Origin: an uncultured Sphingomonadaceae bacterium
GTDB taxonomy: Bacteria > Pseudomonadota > Alphaproteobacteria > Sphingomonadales > Sphingomonadaceae
DNA: 64,000 nucleotides
Assembly (NCBI GenBank): GCA_947497455.1
Contig: CANMGU010000002.1
Coordinates: 1,706,506 to 1,770,505, forward strand
Reading direction: 5' to 3'
This document shows positions 56,698-64,000 of the stretch, piece after piece. The notes under the pieces were generated by a model. That model was not told the origin of the DNA. It did no database searches and saw only the letters and a list, made by a program, of their open reading frames with translations. Positions within the stretch are counted from its first letter, which is position 1, and each line of letters starts with the position of its first letter. The translations under genes were made by a program, and so were the position numbers.

Positions 56698-58206
56698 ATG
56701 TTCAACTCAAAAATGATTGCGACGACCGCTTTCGTAACCGCTCTGGCCTTGCCTAGTGCAAGTTGTGCTCAAAGCAAAAGCCAAGCACCCGAACCAGAAT
56801 ATGATGCAACCACAATGCTCACACCGACACAAGTCGCCAGTGATGTCGCATTGGCCGAAGAAGCTTATGAACGCATCCATCCCGGCTATATCCGTTACAC
56901 CGATCCCGAAACGCTGAAAGCGGCGTGGGCCGCGATTACAACAAAGGCTGCGACCCAAAAGGGTATGACCATTGGTGATTTCTATTTAGAAATTCAAAAC
57001 GTCCTGACGCTAATCCGCTGTGATCATACCAAAGCCGAGCTGCCAAGCCAGCTCGCGAAAGAGCGTAATGTCACGCCGGTCTATCTGCCTCTGCGCTGGA
57101 CGCTGATAGAGGATAGGGCAATTGTTACCATACCAGCCGAAACAGGACTCAACCGGGGCGACGAAATACTCGCCATTGATGGTCGTCCGATTGCAGAGAT
57201 GATCGCAGAAGTCGCCCCGTTGATCCCGGTGGATGGCTATACGGAGTGGTCAAGACGCTCAGGTGTCTCGGAATCTCTCGAGTTTCGGGGCGGGGCGATT
57301 GACCATTTCGGTGCTTTGCTCTGGGACATCAAACCATCGGCAACCGTTTCGATAGCCACTGCAGATGGCACAAAACGAGATGTCGTTGTTGATAGGATCA
57401 TCCACAAGAAATGGACGGCATTGGGCAAACTGGCCGATGACGCTCCTGCTGCCAATTTCAAGGACGCGATAGGGTTTGAACGACTGGGAAACCAAAGCGC
57501 ATATCTCAAAGTAGATACTTTCGTAAACTATCGTGACCCGGTGAAACCGAAGGCCCTGTTCGATCCGATTTTCGATGCTCTCAAAGAAGAAGGACGTGAA
57601 AACCTGATACTGGATCTGCGAGAAAATGGAGGCGGATCAACGGATGCGCAACGGGCACTGACATCTTATCTTTTTGACAAGCCCGTAAAACTGGCGACCG
57701 ACGCCAGAGTGAAAACTCTGAACCACAAAGGACTAGAAGAGCATTTGTGGACATGGGACAAACGCGCGATCAATCCCAGTGCCTTGGGATTCAGGAAAAA
57801 TGACGATGGAACCTACTCGCTGCGGTCTTTTGTGGAGGATCTGATAAAGCCAGTTAAGCCTGCGAAAAACGGATTCAGAGGCAAGCTAATTGTGCTGACC
57901 AGCGATAGTAATAGCTCGGCAAGCGCGACTTTGGTCGCATTGTTGAAAGGCAGCGAACGGGCGATATTGGTCGGGGAAAAAACCGGCGGCAGCCCCGATG
58001 GCAACACCGGTGGATTGCAGTTTACGTTGACGGTTCCCGAAAGCCGCGTGCGAATGCGGATCCCGATGATCCGCTACTTCAATGATCTGAAAGGCTTTGA
58101 ATCTGGACAGGGTATCATGCCTGATAAGGTCATTCCGTTATCTGTAGATGCTTTTCGCGCCGGATCGGATCCGGCTTTGGAAGCCGCCAAAGCGTTGGTT
58201 AAGTAA
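56698..58206 (+). CDS. S41 family peptidase (tail-specific-protease-like), secreted
   Basis: A 502-residue secreted peptidase. It has a signal peptide (ATTAFVTALALPSASCA), a first domain with TPTQVASDVALAEEAYERIHPGY, a PDZ-like stretch with RGDEILAIDGRPI and the S41 protease core: LILDLRENGGGSTD, the catalytic serine in SSASATLVALL and the lysine in VGEKTGGSPDGNTGG. It probably cleaves peptides in the periplasm. The ATG at 56698 is preferred over the in-frame ATG at 56686, because GGAG lies six bases before it. It may be controlled by the membrane AraC protein. A tandem hairpin pair begins 3 bp after the stop. Confidence 0.85.
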   Translation: MFNSKMIATTAFVTALALPSASCAQSKSQAPEPEYDATTMLTPTQVASDVALAEEAYERIHPGYIRYTDPETLKAAWAAITTKAATQKGMTIGDFYLEIQNVLTLIRCDHTKAELPSQLAKERNVTPVYLPLRWTLIEDRAIVTIPAETGLNRGDEILAIDGRPIAEMIAEVAPLIPVDGYTEWSRRSGVSESLEFRGGAIDHFGALLWDIKPSATVSIATADGTKRDVVVDRIIHKKWTALGKLADDAPAANFKDAIGFERLGNQSAYLKVDTFVNYRDPVKPKALFDPIFDALKEEGRENLILDLRENGGGSTDAQRALTSYLFDKPVKLATDARVKTLNHKGLEEHLWTWDKRAINPSALGFRKNDDGTYSLRSFVEDLIKPVKPAKNGFRGKLIVLTSDSNSSASATLVALLKGSERAILVGEKTGGSPDGNTGGLQFTLTVPESRVRMRIPMIRYFNDLKGFESGQGIMPDKVIPLSVDAFRAGSDPALEAAKALVK

Positions 58207-58209
58207 ATA

Positions 58210-58270
58210 GGGCGACTGATGTTTTGCCCCCAATCCATCAGTCGCCCAGGGTCCCCACCCGAACTCTAAA
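58210..58270. repeat. tandem hairpin unit 1 (12-bp stem plus conserved tail)
   Basis: GGGCGACTGATG (58210-58221) and CATCAGTCGCCC (58236-58247) form a perfect 12-bp stem; the loop contains CCCCC. The tail GGTCCCCACCC, one G, then AACTCTAAA ends at 58270. It is almost the same as unit 2. Confidence 0.85.
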
Positions 58271-58299
58271 AAATTTGTGTCCAGCTGAGTAATAACCAA

Positions 58300-58358
58300 G
58301 GCGGCTGACGGAATTTCCCCCGACCGTCAGCCGCCCTGGTCCCCACCCCAACTCTAAA
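58300..58358. repeat. tandem hairpin unit 2 (12-bp stem plus conserved tail)
   Basis: GGCGGCTGACGG (58300-58311) and CCGTCAGCCGCC (58324-58335) form a perfect 12-bp stem; the loop again contains CCCCC. The tail GGTCCCCACCC, one C, then AACTCTAAA ends exactly at the next gene's stop. Two stem pairs differ from unit 1 and both arms changed together. Confidence 0.85.
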
Positions 58359-59213
58359 TCACGTCCTCGCTGCGGCTTCTTTCACCGCCAATTCTTTCAC
58401 CCCGAAGCCGCCTTCCTTATTCTCGGGAAAAAGCGGCCAGGCGAGTTGTTGTCCAACAGTTGCAGGCGCAAGATTTTCAACGCCATAGCTCTCGGGATAA
58501 CGGCGTGTTATTTTTGCCGTTCCAAACAGAATATCCCAAAAGAATAAAAGGTTACCATAATTGCCCTTATAGTTTGTCGCCCCATCTTCCATATGACGTC
58601 CGTGGTGGGCGTGGTGGGTTGCGGGTGTCGAGATTGTTCTCTCCACCAGCCACATTACCGGAGATAGCCATTTGATTTTGTAGAGCGGTTCATCCCATGC
58701 AACGTCACTATGCGCTGCTATAATCACGGTCATTTTTACGGAGATGAATCCGACATAGACCCAGCCGAGACCAAGGTAGATGAGTATGCCTGAGAACCAG
58801 ATGCTGGGCATCAGAAAATAGTAGAAAATATTGTTCCGGTAGACCAAACGGATGCTCATATATTTCGCATCATGATGCGCGCGATGCAGATTGTATAGAA
58901 ACGGGATGCGGTGCGAGAGCCGGTGCATCCAATATTGAGTCATATCATCGAAAATGAGGAACAGTGCGATCGCCGCGACCAGCGGGATGCTCGCAAGCGC
59001 ACCTGCCCATTGCGGAGCAGCCGCGCCCATTAAAAATTGCGCTGAAACTATAATGAATGGCTGGGTAAGCAGCGTCAGAACCAGTGATCCGACAATCTCG
59101 ACTATTGCGTCTTTGCGGGTTTGATCAGGTTTTTTGAACAAATTTGTGCGAAATAATTCCAGCAGCCCAAAGAACAGGAATGTTCCAAGAATCGCATAGA
59201 TTTCTGGTCGCAC
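58359..59213 (-). CDS. sterol desaturase family protein
   Basis: A 284-residue membrane protein of the fatty acid hydroxylase superfamily. Histidine boxes are visible as YWMHRLSHR, HRAHHDAKYM and ATHHAHHGRHME. Helices (for example IYAILGTFLFFGLLEL and LLTQPFIIVSAQFLMG) flank them. It is the third member of the superfamily in the window. Its 3' end abuts the tandem hairpins. It is divergent from a Crp/Fnr gene 67 bp away. Substrate unknown. Confidence 0.85.
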   Translation of the reverse strand: MRPEIYAILGTFLFFGLLELFRTNLFKKPDQTRKDAIVEIVGSLVLTLLTQPFIIVSAQFLMGAAAPQWAGALASIPLVAAIALFLIFDDMTQYWMHRLSHRIPFLYNLHRAHHDAKYMSIRLVYRNNIFYYFLMPSIWFSGILIYLGLGWVYVGFISVKMTVIIAAHSDVAWDEPLYKIKWLSPVMWLVERTISTPATHHAHHGRHMEDGATNYKGNYGNLLFFWDILFGTAKITRRYPESYGVENLAPATVGQQLAWPLFPENKEGGFGVKELAVKEAAART

Positions 59214-59280
59214 TGATTAATTCCCCTGGTGACACTGGGCTTGAATTCGGTAGCCTGTTATCAGATAGCTGAATTTGGAA

Positions 59281-59979
59281 ATGCTAAGAGGTTTGCAATT
59301 GGTCGATTCACGCCATCTTTCTGGATCCGTTTTCAGCGCCGCTGGTTTTGTAACCGCGCTACCGGAGAATATTCGCGAGCGTTTACTGGCACATGGCCGT
59401 TCCCGTTGTTTTGCTAAAGGAGAGTTGATTCAGCAACGCGGCGATCCGGGCCGGGAATTTTGGTATATCCTCAGCGGCTCCGTACAGATTGGCCGTTTCT
59501 CCGTAGACGGCGAGTTAACGCTCTTTGCACTTCTCGGCCCAGGAGAGAGCTTTGGAGAACAGGCTTTTTTGGGTGAATTTCCGCGTTTGGTAGATGCCAT
59601 TGCCGGTACCGAAACAAAGCTGATTCAAGTTGGCGAGAAAGAATTGGAGGCCGCTATTGCGTCGGATCCAAGCGTCGCGAGAATATTGCTCAAAGCAATG
59701 GCGCATATGGTGCAACGCGGCTTTGATTTGGTCGAAGCGGGACGAAATCTGTCGACCGTCGACCGGGTTGCGCAGACCTTGTTGCGACAATGTAATGAAG
59801 GGGATCGCAATGTCACGATAACCGTAACTCAACAAAGCCTTGCTGATCTTGTCGGCGTTTCACGAGTGTCGCTGGGGAAAGCCCTCGACAAAATTGAGCA
59901 GTCGGGCCTGATTTCTCGTCGATATGGCCGGATCATTGTGAGGGATCGGGACAAACTGTCCCGCTTGCTTGGAGGCTAG
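59281..59979 (+). CDS. Crp/Fnr-family transcription regulator
   Basis: A 232-residue protein with an N-terminal cyclic-nucleotide-type domain (FWYILSGSVQIGRF, GPGESFGEQAFLGEFPR) and a C-terminal helix-turn-helix (QQSLADLVGVSRVSLGKALDKIEQSGLI). The FGE-type motif resembles the cAMP pocket but lacks the full RXS set, so the ligand is uncertain. No FNR cysteine cluster is seen. It is divergent from the sterol desaturase gene and may regulate it. Its stop overlaps the next gene in a shared CTAG. The ATG at 59281 is preferred over an in-frame TTG two codons upstream. Confidence 0.88.
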   Translation: MLRGLQLVDSRHLSGSVFSAAGFVTALPENIRERLLAHGRSRCFAKGELIQQRGDPGREFWYILSGSVQIGRFSVDGELTLFALLGPGESFGEQAFLGEFPRLVDAIAGTETKLIQVGEKELEAAIASDPSVARILLKAMAHMVQRGFDLVEAGRNLSTVDRVAQTLLRQCNEGDRNVTITVTQQSLADLVGVSRVSLGKALDKIEQSGLISRRYGRIIVRDRDKLSRLLGG

Positions 59980-60668
59980 TTCTCTGTTCCTGATTCCAAG
60001 AACCAGCGCATGGCACCGCCTTGAAAAGGGGTCCAAATTCCGGTTCTGATGCCAGCTTGTCGCAAGACATCGCTGGTCCAGCTATTGCATGTATAGAATG
60101 CATTATAGTGACCGCGGGATTTATAGAATAAGTCATATTTCCCATAGCCTGGCGAGGGAATGGAATGGCCAGTCTCATCGCGCACGAAGCGTAGCTTGAT
60201 CGTCTCAATAATCGAACGATATTCTGCTTCGGTGACTTTGAAACTGCGGCGATAATGGGGATAAGCCTGTGGATAATTCAGGTGATAAACATGCAGCAAC
60301 ACATCACTGCTGCCAAAAATGGCGCTAGCTGCATCCTGAAACCGTAAATCCTGCCAATGCTCTGTGTTCCGATAAACGCCTTCATGACCCCAGCCGACAA
60401 GGATGTGGCTGCCATAATCAGACGGCTGACTAAGATGCTCAGGCCGTACCAGTTCGCTCCAGTCATACACCTCACTCTGAATGGGCATGATGATGCCGGT
60501 ATGGAGGCCATTGGTTTCGATGAATAATTCTATGCCATCATCGGGGCTTTGCCAAAGTTGATTGGCGGGAAATATGCTGCCGAACAGGGCGGCAGTGAGA
60601 TATAGCATGACTACCGCCGATATAGCTTTGGCGATGCGTTTGGGCCATTTCATTCGAGAAGTTGCCAT
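59976..60668 (-). CDS. DUF2459/TIGR02117 family protein
   Basis: A 230-residue protein with one N-terminal membrane helix (AISAVVMLYLTAALFGSIF) and a soluble domain of the TIGR02117/DUF2459 type: NGLHTGIIMP, ILVGWGHEGVYRN and YNAFYTCNSWTSDVLRQAGI. The conserved histidine-rich and CNSW motifs recall a papain-like hydrolase pocket (Cys in TCNSW, His in LHTG), but the activity is unproven. The start is ATG at 60668; the open frame upstream into the phhA promoter is not credible. Confidence 0.8.
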   Translation of the reverse strand: MATSRMKWPKRIAKAISAVVMLYLTAALFGSIFPANQLWQSPDDGIELFIETNGLHTGIIMPIQSEVYDWSELVRPEHLSQPSDYGSHILVGWGHEGVYRNTEHWQDLRFQDAASAIFGSSDVLLHVYHLNYPQAYPHYRRSFKVTEAEYRSIIETIKLRFVRDETGHSIPSPGYGKYDLFYKSRGHYNAFYTCNSWTSDVLRQAGIRTGIWTPFQGGAMRWFLESGTEN

Positions 60669-60697
60669 TGAAACCTTTTCTGCTGTAGGATGTCCAT

Positions 60698-61594
60698 ATG
60701 TTGACAGCCCCCGACCCAGAATCCCATGTCTATGACAAGCCGCCGGCGCACGCAAATGCAGACTGGACGATAGACCAGAACTGGTCCGCTTATAGTGCAG
60801 AAGAGCACGCGACCTGGGACACGCTTTTTGCGCGCCAGAAGGAAATGTTGCCTGGGCGTGCGGCGCAGGCCTTTCTGGATGGCATTGACATCTTAAAACT
60901 GTCGAAGCCCGGCATTCCGGATTTTGAAGAATTGAACCACATCCTGATGGATGCAACCGGCTGGCAGGTGGTGGCCGTGCCCGGGCTGGTGCCGGATGAT
61001 GTGTTTTTTGACCATCTCGCCAATCGCCGCTTTGTTTCAGGCAATTTCATCAGACGGCCTGATCAACTCGACTATCTGCAGGAACCCGATATTTTTCATG
61101 ACGTTTTTGGTCATGTGCCGATGCTCGCGGATCAACGCTTTGCGGACTATATGGAAGCTTATGGTCGCGGCGGCCTTCGCGCGCTGAAATTTGGGACGCT
61201 CAAACAGTTGGCCCGGCTATATTGGTATACCGTGGAGTTCGGTCTGATTCAGGAAGCCGACGGTCTGCGGATATATGGGGCTGGAATAGTATCGAGCTAT
61301 GGCGAGAGTGTCTTCGCGCTTGATAGCAAAAGCCCCAACCGCATCATGTTCGATCTGGAACGGGTCTTGCGCACTGAATATCGAATTGATGATTTTCAGC
61401 AAAATTACTTTGTTATTCCCAGTCTGGACGAGCTCTTGCGCGTGACTGTCGAAACCGACTTCAAGCCGGTTTATGAGAAAATTGCTGATCTACCGGACAT
61501 TGCAATTGCCGATATTGTCGAGGGAGACGAGGCGCTGACCCGCGGCACGCAGGATCATCCTAGCGCACAATCGGACCAAGCCGTCATCGTCTAG
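60698..61594 (+). CDS. phhA: phenylalanine 4-monooxygenase
   Basis: A 298-residue pterin-dependent iron hydroxylase converting phenylalanine to tyrosine. The iron ligands are in DIFHDVFGHVPML (two histidines) and YWYTVEFGLIQE (glutamate). The N-terminal WTIDQNWSAYSAEEHATWDTLF and the DYLQEPD region match bacterial phenylalanine hydroxylases. It is longer at the C-terminus than the Chromobacterium enzyme. It needs tetrahydropterin; no recycling gene (phhB) is near. It ends four bases before prmA. Confidence 0.95.
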   Translation: MLTAPDPESHVYDKPPAHANADWTIDQNWSAYSAEEHATWDTLFARQKEMLPGRAAQAFLDGIDILKLSKPGIPDFEELNHILMDATGWQVVAVPGLVPDDVFFDHLANRRFVSGNFIRRPDQLDYLQEPDIFHDVFGHVPMLADQRFADYMEAYGRGGLRALKFGTLKQLARLYWYTVEFGLIQEADGLRIYGAGIVSSYGESVFALDSKSPNRIMFDLERVLRTEYRIDDFQQNYFVIPSLDELLRVTVETDFKPVYEKIADLPDIAIADIVEGDEALTRGTQDHPSAQSDQAVIV

Positions 61595-61598
61595 CCGA

Positions 61599-62582
61599 TC
61601 AGCATTCTCCGAAATAATCCGACGCCAGCGGCGACCGGATCATATGTTGCGGCTTTCTGGCGCCATATTGACGTGCCTTGACCAGCGTCAGGCACGGCCA
61701 CTGATTTTCCAGAAGGCTATGGCGTAGCCGAAATCCGGCTCGGATATAGCTATGCAAGACATCTGGGCGTTGGGTCTGCAGCAAACCGGCCAGGATCAAA
61801 ACCGTGTTCGGCGCCGCTGCGGCTGCAATTTGCGGCGCTAAGGCGACAAGCGGTCCTGCCAATATATTGGCGATGATCAGGTCATATGGCGCGCGCCTGC
61901 CGATCGCCGGATGGTCCAGTCCGTTGCTGGTCTCCAACCTGACCACATTGGGAGCATTGCCAGTCCTGATCATGTTGACCGCAGCATTTTGAGTGCTGAC
62001 TTCGACGGCGACGGGGTCAATATCACTGGCGATAATCTGCGCGGTTGGCCAAAGGTGACGTGCCGCAAAGGCAAGCAGGCCGGTGCCTGTTCCGACATCG
62101 ATGATATTGTGATAATTTTGGCCCAGTCGTTTCAGCCGGTCGAGACTTTCCAGACAGCCCTTGGTGGTTTCATGATGACCCGTGCCAAAGGCCTGGCCGG
62201 CATCGATACAGATGTTGGTGACCTTGTTGTCCTCCAGCGGTGCGCTGTTTGACGTATGCACATAAAAACGGCCCGCGCGCAGCGGCTCCAGTCCTTGCTG
62301 GCTGAGCGTGACCCAGTCTTCATCCTCAAGCTTTTCAACTGCCGGATCGAACTGGGACAGTTTGGCGGATGGCGACAGTTCGGCAATGTCCTTCAGAAAC
62401 GCTGCATCGGGATTGAAGTCGCAATAAATCTCGATGACCCAGTCATCGGGAGTTTCGGGATCTGCTTCGCGGGTAACAATCGTCGGCACGCTGTCGGTCG
62501 AGCTAATAAAGAGATTGTCCTCGGATAATCGATCCGCCTCTTCGCGCGTGCAGGGCAGGGTGACCTTCCAGGTGTCGGTCAA
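61599..62582 (-). CDS. prmA: ribosomal protein L11 methyltransferase
   Basis: A 327-residue SAM-dependent methyltransferase that methylates ribosomal protein L11. The SAM motif is IDVGTGTGLLAFAARHLWP, and VEVSTQNAAVNM and YDLIIANILAGPLVALAP (the NILA motif) are diagnostic of PrmA. The N-terminal domain holds the L11-recognition part. Length is slightly above E. coli PrmA (293). It is 27 bp downstream of the ABC-F gene and shares its strand, so both are likely co-transcribed. Confidence 0.94.
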   Translation of the reverse strand: MTDTWKVTLPCTREEADRLSEDNLFISSTDSVPTIVTREADPETPDDWVIEIYCDFNPDAAFLKDIAELSPSAKLSQFDPAVEKLEDEDWVTLSQQGLEPLRAGRFYVHTSNSAPLEDNKVTNICIDAGQAFGTGHHETTKGCLESLDRLKRLGQNYHNIIDVGTGTGLLAFAARHLWPTAQIIASDIDPVAVEVSTQNAAVNMIRTGNAPNVVRLETSNGLDHPAIGRRAPYDLIIANILAGPLVALAPQIAAAAAPNTVLILAGLLQTQRPDVLHSYIRAGFRLRHSLLENQWPCLTLVKARQYGARKPQHMIRSPLASDYFGEC

Positions 62583-62609
62583 AAGGCCAGATCCCGGCCA
62601 GAACCATTG

Positions 62610-64000
62610 CTATGCATTGGCCATCTCCAGCGCTTCATTCGCCTCCAGCCAGACCGCTTCATTCTGTTCCAGCTCTTCCTGAACCGACGCGCGCAATTTC
62701 ATCAACTCGGTCATTGTCAGGTCGGCATGTTCTTGTTCCGCACTGGCAGGATCAAACATCGCGCGATCAAGGGCGGACAGTTTTTTTCCGAGCATTTCGA
62801 TCTTCTTCTCGGCGCTACTGGCGGTTTTGCGCAGCTCCGATTGTTGCTTGCGCCGCTCAGCGGCCAGTCGGCGTTCTTCCTTGCGGTTGCCGCCGCCCCC
62901 GCCTGTGGCCGATTTGACCTCTTGATTCCGCCCCAACACAAAGTCGGTATAGTCGTTGAGCGACCCGGAAAATTCATTTGCCTTGCCACTATCGACCATG
63001 ACCAGACGGTCAGCGGTCAGTTCCAGCATATGGCGATCATGGCTGACCATGATCACCGCACCGCTATATTCATTCAGCGCATGAACCAGCGCTTCGCGAG
63101 CATCGACGTCGAGATGGTTTGTCGGCTCATCAAGGATCAACAAATGCGGCGCATCGCGGGTGATCAAGGCCAGCGCGAGCCGCGCCCGTTCGCCGCCCGA
63201 TAATTTACCGACCTTCATGGTTGCCTTGTCACCGGAAAACCCGAAGCGACCCAATTGCGCACGGACCGCACCCGGCTTTGCATCTTTCATCAGACGCGTC
63301 ATATGTTCGAGCGGCGTATCGGTTGGGTCCAGCTCTTCCACCTGATATTGGGTGAAATAGCCAACGGTCAATTTGCCGGACTTGTTCATGGCGCCGGCCT
63401 TGGGATCCAACTGGCTGGCAAGCAATCGCGCAAGCGTGGTCTTGCCATTGCCGTTGCGTCCAAGCAGGGCCGTACGATCATCGGGGTCAAGACGCAGGTT
63501 CAGACCGGACAATATGATATTATCACCATAGCCGACGGCCGCATCATCGAGCGTGATCAGCGGCGGCTTGAGTTCGGCGGGACTGGGAAAATGAAAGCTG
63601 AGCGAGGGATCTTCAATTGCCGCTGCAATCGGTTCCATGCGGGACAGCGCCTTCACCCGGCTCTGCGCCTGCTTGGCGCTATGCGCCTTGGCACCCCAAC
63701 GGTCGACAAAGGCTTGCAGCTTTTCACGCTGGGCGAGCTGCTTTTCACGGGAGGCCGCCATTTGCGCCTGGCGTTCAGCGCGCTGTTTCTCGAACGCGTC
63801 ATAGCCACCGGGATAGAGCGTGGTCTTTCCACCTTGCAGATGCAGGATATGATCGACCACGTTATTGAGCAAATCCCGTTCATGGCTGATGACCAAAATC
63901 GTCGCCTGATAGCTGGTCAGGAAATTTTCGAGCCACAGGGTCGCTTCGAGATCGAGATGGTTTGATGGCTCGTCGAGCAACAGCAGTTCGGGCTGCGAAA
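62610..64000 (-). CDS. ABC-F family ATPase (5' end outside window)
   Basis: The frame stays open to the window end, leaving the C-terminal part of an ABC-F protein, which normally has 600-650 residues. The Walker B of ATPase domain 1 (LLDEPSNHLD) lies at the edge. A long linker with KQAQSRVKAL follows, then domain 2 with Walker A LLGRNGNGKTTLARL, signature LSGGERARLALALI and Walker B LLILDEPTNHLDVDAREAL. A C-terminal coiled coil (KEERRLAAERRKQQSELRKTASS) resembles the Uup/YheS type. Such proteins act on ribosomes. Exact subgroup cannot be fixed without the first domain. Confidence 0.93.
   Translation of the reverse strand, partial: SQPELLLLDEPSNHLDLEATLWLENFLTSYQATILVISHERDLLNNVVDHILHLQGGKTTLYPGGYDAFEKQRAERQAQMAASREKQLAQREKLQAFVDRWGAKAHSAKQAQSRVKALSRMEPIAAAIEDPSLSFHFPSPAELKPPLITLDDAAVGYGDNIILSGLNLRLDPDDRTALLGRNGNGKTTLARLLASQLDPKAGAMNKSGKLTVGYFTQYQVEELDPTDTPLEHMTRLMKDAKPGAVRAQLGRFGFSGDKATMKVGKLSGGERARLALALITRDAPHLLILDEPTNHLDVDAREALVHALNEYSGAVIMVSHDRHMLELTADRLVMVDSGKANEFSGSLNDYTDFVLGRNQEVKSATGGGGGNRKEERRLAAERRKQQSELRKTASSAEKKIEMLGKKLSALDRAMFDPASAEQEHADLTMTELMKLRASVQEELEQNEAVWLEANEALEMANA

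Noticed and set aside
58210-58358. CRISPR or integron attC interpretation of the tandem hairpins
   Set aside because: Only two units with no variable spacer array; the RYYYAAC/GTTRRRY pairs of attC sites are missing, and no cas or integrase gene is near.

Overview
The window looks like chromosomal DNA of a marine-type sphingomonad (Alphaproteobacteria, Sphingomonadales; something close to Parasphingorhabdus or Sphingorhabdus would fit). The basis is the gene content and protein style: a crtY-crtI-crtB carotenoid cluster with a fatty-acid-hydroxylase-type ring hydroxylase, an FprA-like ferredoxin reductase, DUF2141, DUF2946, DUF2239 and CsgG-type proteins, and bamD-recN-ligA in the alphaproteobacterial order. 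This is inference; no rRNA or tRNA gene was found to confirm it. Gene density is high, with 64 coding sequences; the first and last run off the window.

Layout. 1-1780: end of a PmbA/TldD protease and an inositol-monophosphatase-family enzyme. 1777-6256: carotenoid genes, crtB, crtI and crtY on the minus strand and a CrtG-like hydroxylase divergent from them. 6162-9705: two envelope proteins, prfB and a periplasmic alpha-carbonic anhydrase. 9729-15688: a minus-strand block with an atypical fatty acid desaturase, a membrane SRPBCC protein, a long GMC oxidoreductase, a beta-propeller lipoprotein and a CsgG-like protein. 16004-26839: reductase, hydrolase, amidohydrolase, an OM protein/DUF2946 pair, dnaN, rlmN and a RidA protein. 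26916-31551: cytochrome b plus a molybdopterin oxidoreductase, a cyclopropane-synthase-like enzyme, DUF1801 and argG. 31563-34555: cation antiporter, then a compact arsR-arsI-aqpS arsenic operon with its own promoter, meeting a dual-specificity phosphatase tail to tail.

34717-47370 is the translation and RNA block rimP-nusA-ylxR-infB-(thioesterase)-rbfA-[tdk, GNAT, methyltransferase, DUF2239]-truB-rpsO-pnp. Five accessory genes sit inside an otherwise very conserved series. 47421-54254: MFS transporter, bamD, recN, a small DUF559 nuclease-like gene and ligA. 54277-64000: two more sterol-desaturase-type proteins, a membrane-anchored AraC regulator, an S41 peptidase, a Crp/Fnr regulator, phenylalanine hydroxylase, prmA and an ABC-F ATPase.

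The most unusual content is structural. (1) truB carries an in-frame 93-bp insertion made of two palindromes; a second copy of its core lies between rbfA and tdk. (2) The DUF559 gene is bracketed by inverted copies of a CCCCTCC hairpin; one copy encodes the end of the protein and supplies the ligA ribosome-binding site. (3) Two tandem hairpins at 58210-58358, with compensatory base changes and an almost identical 21-nt tail, fill the whole gap between two convergent stop codons. (4) Four convergent gene pairs share stop codons in a 4-bp overlap.
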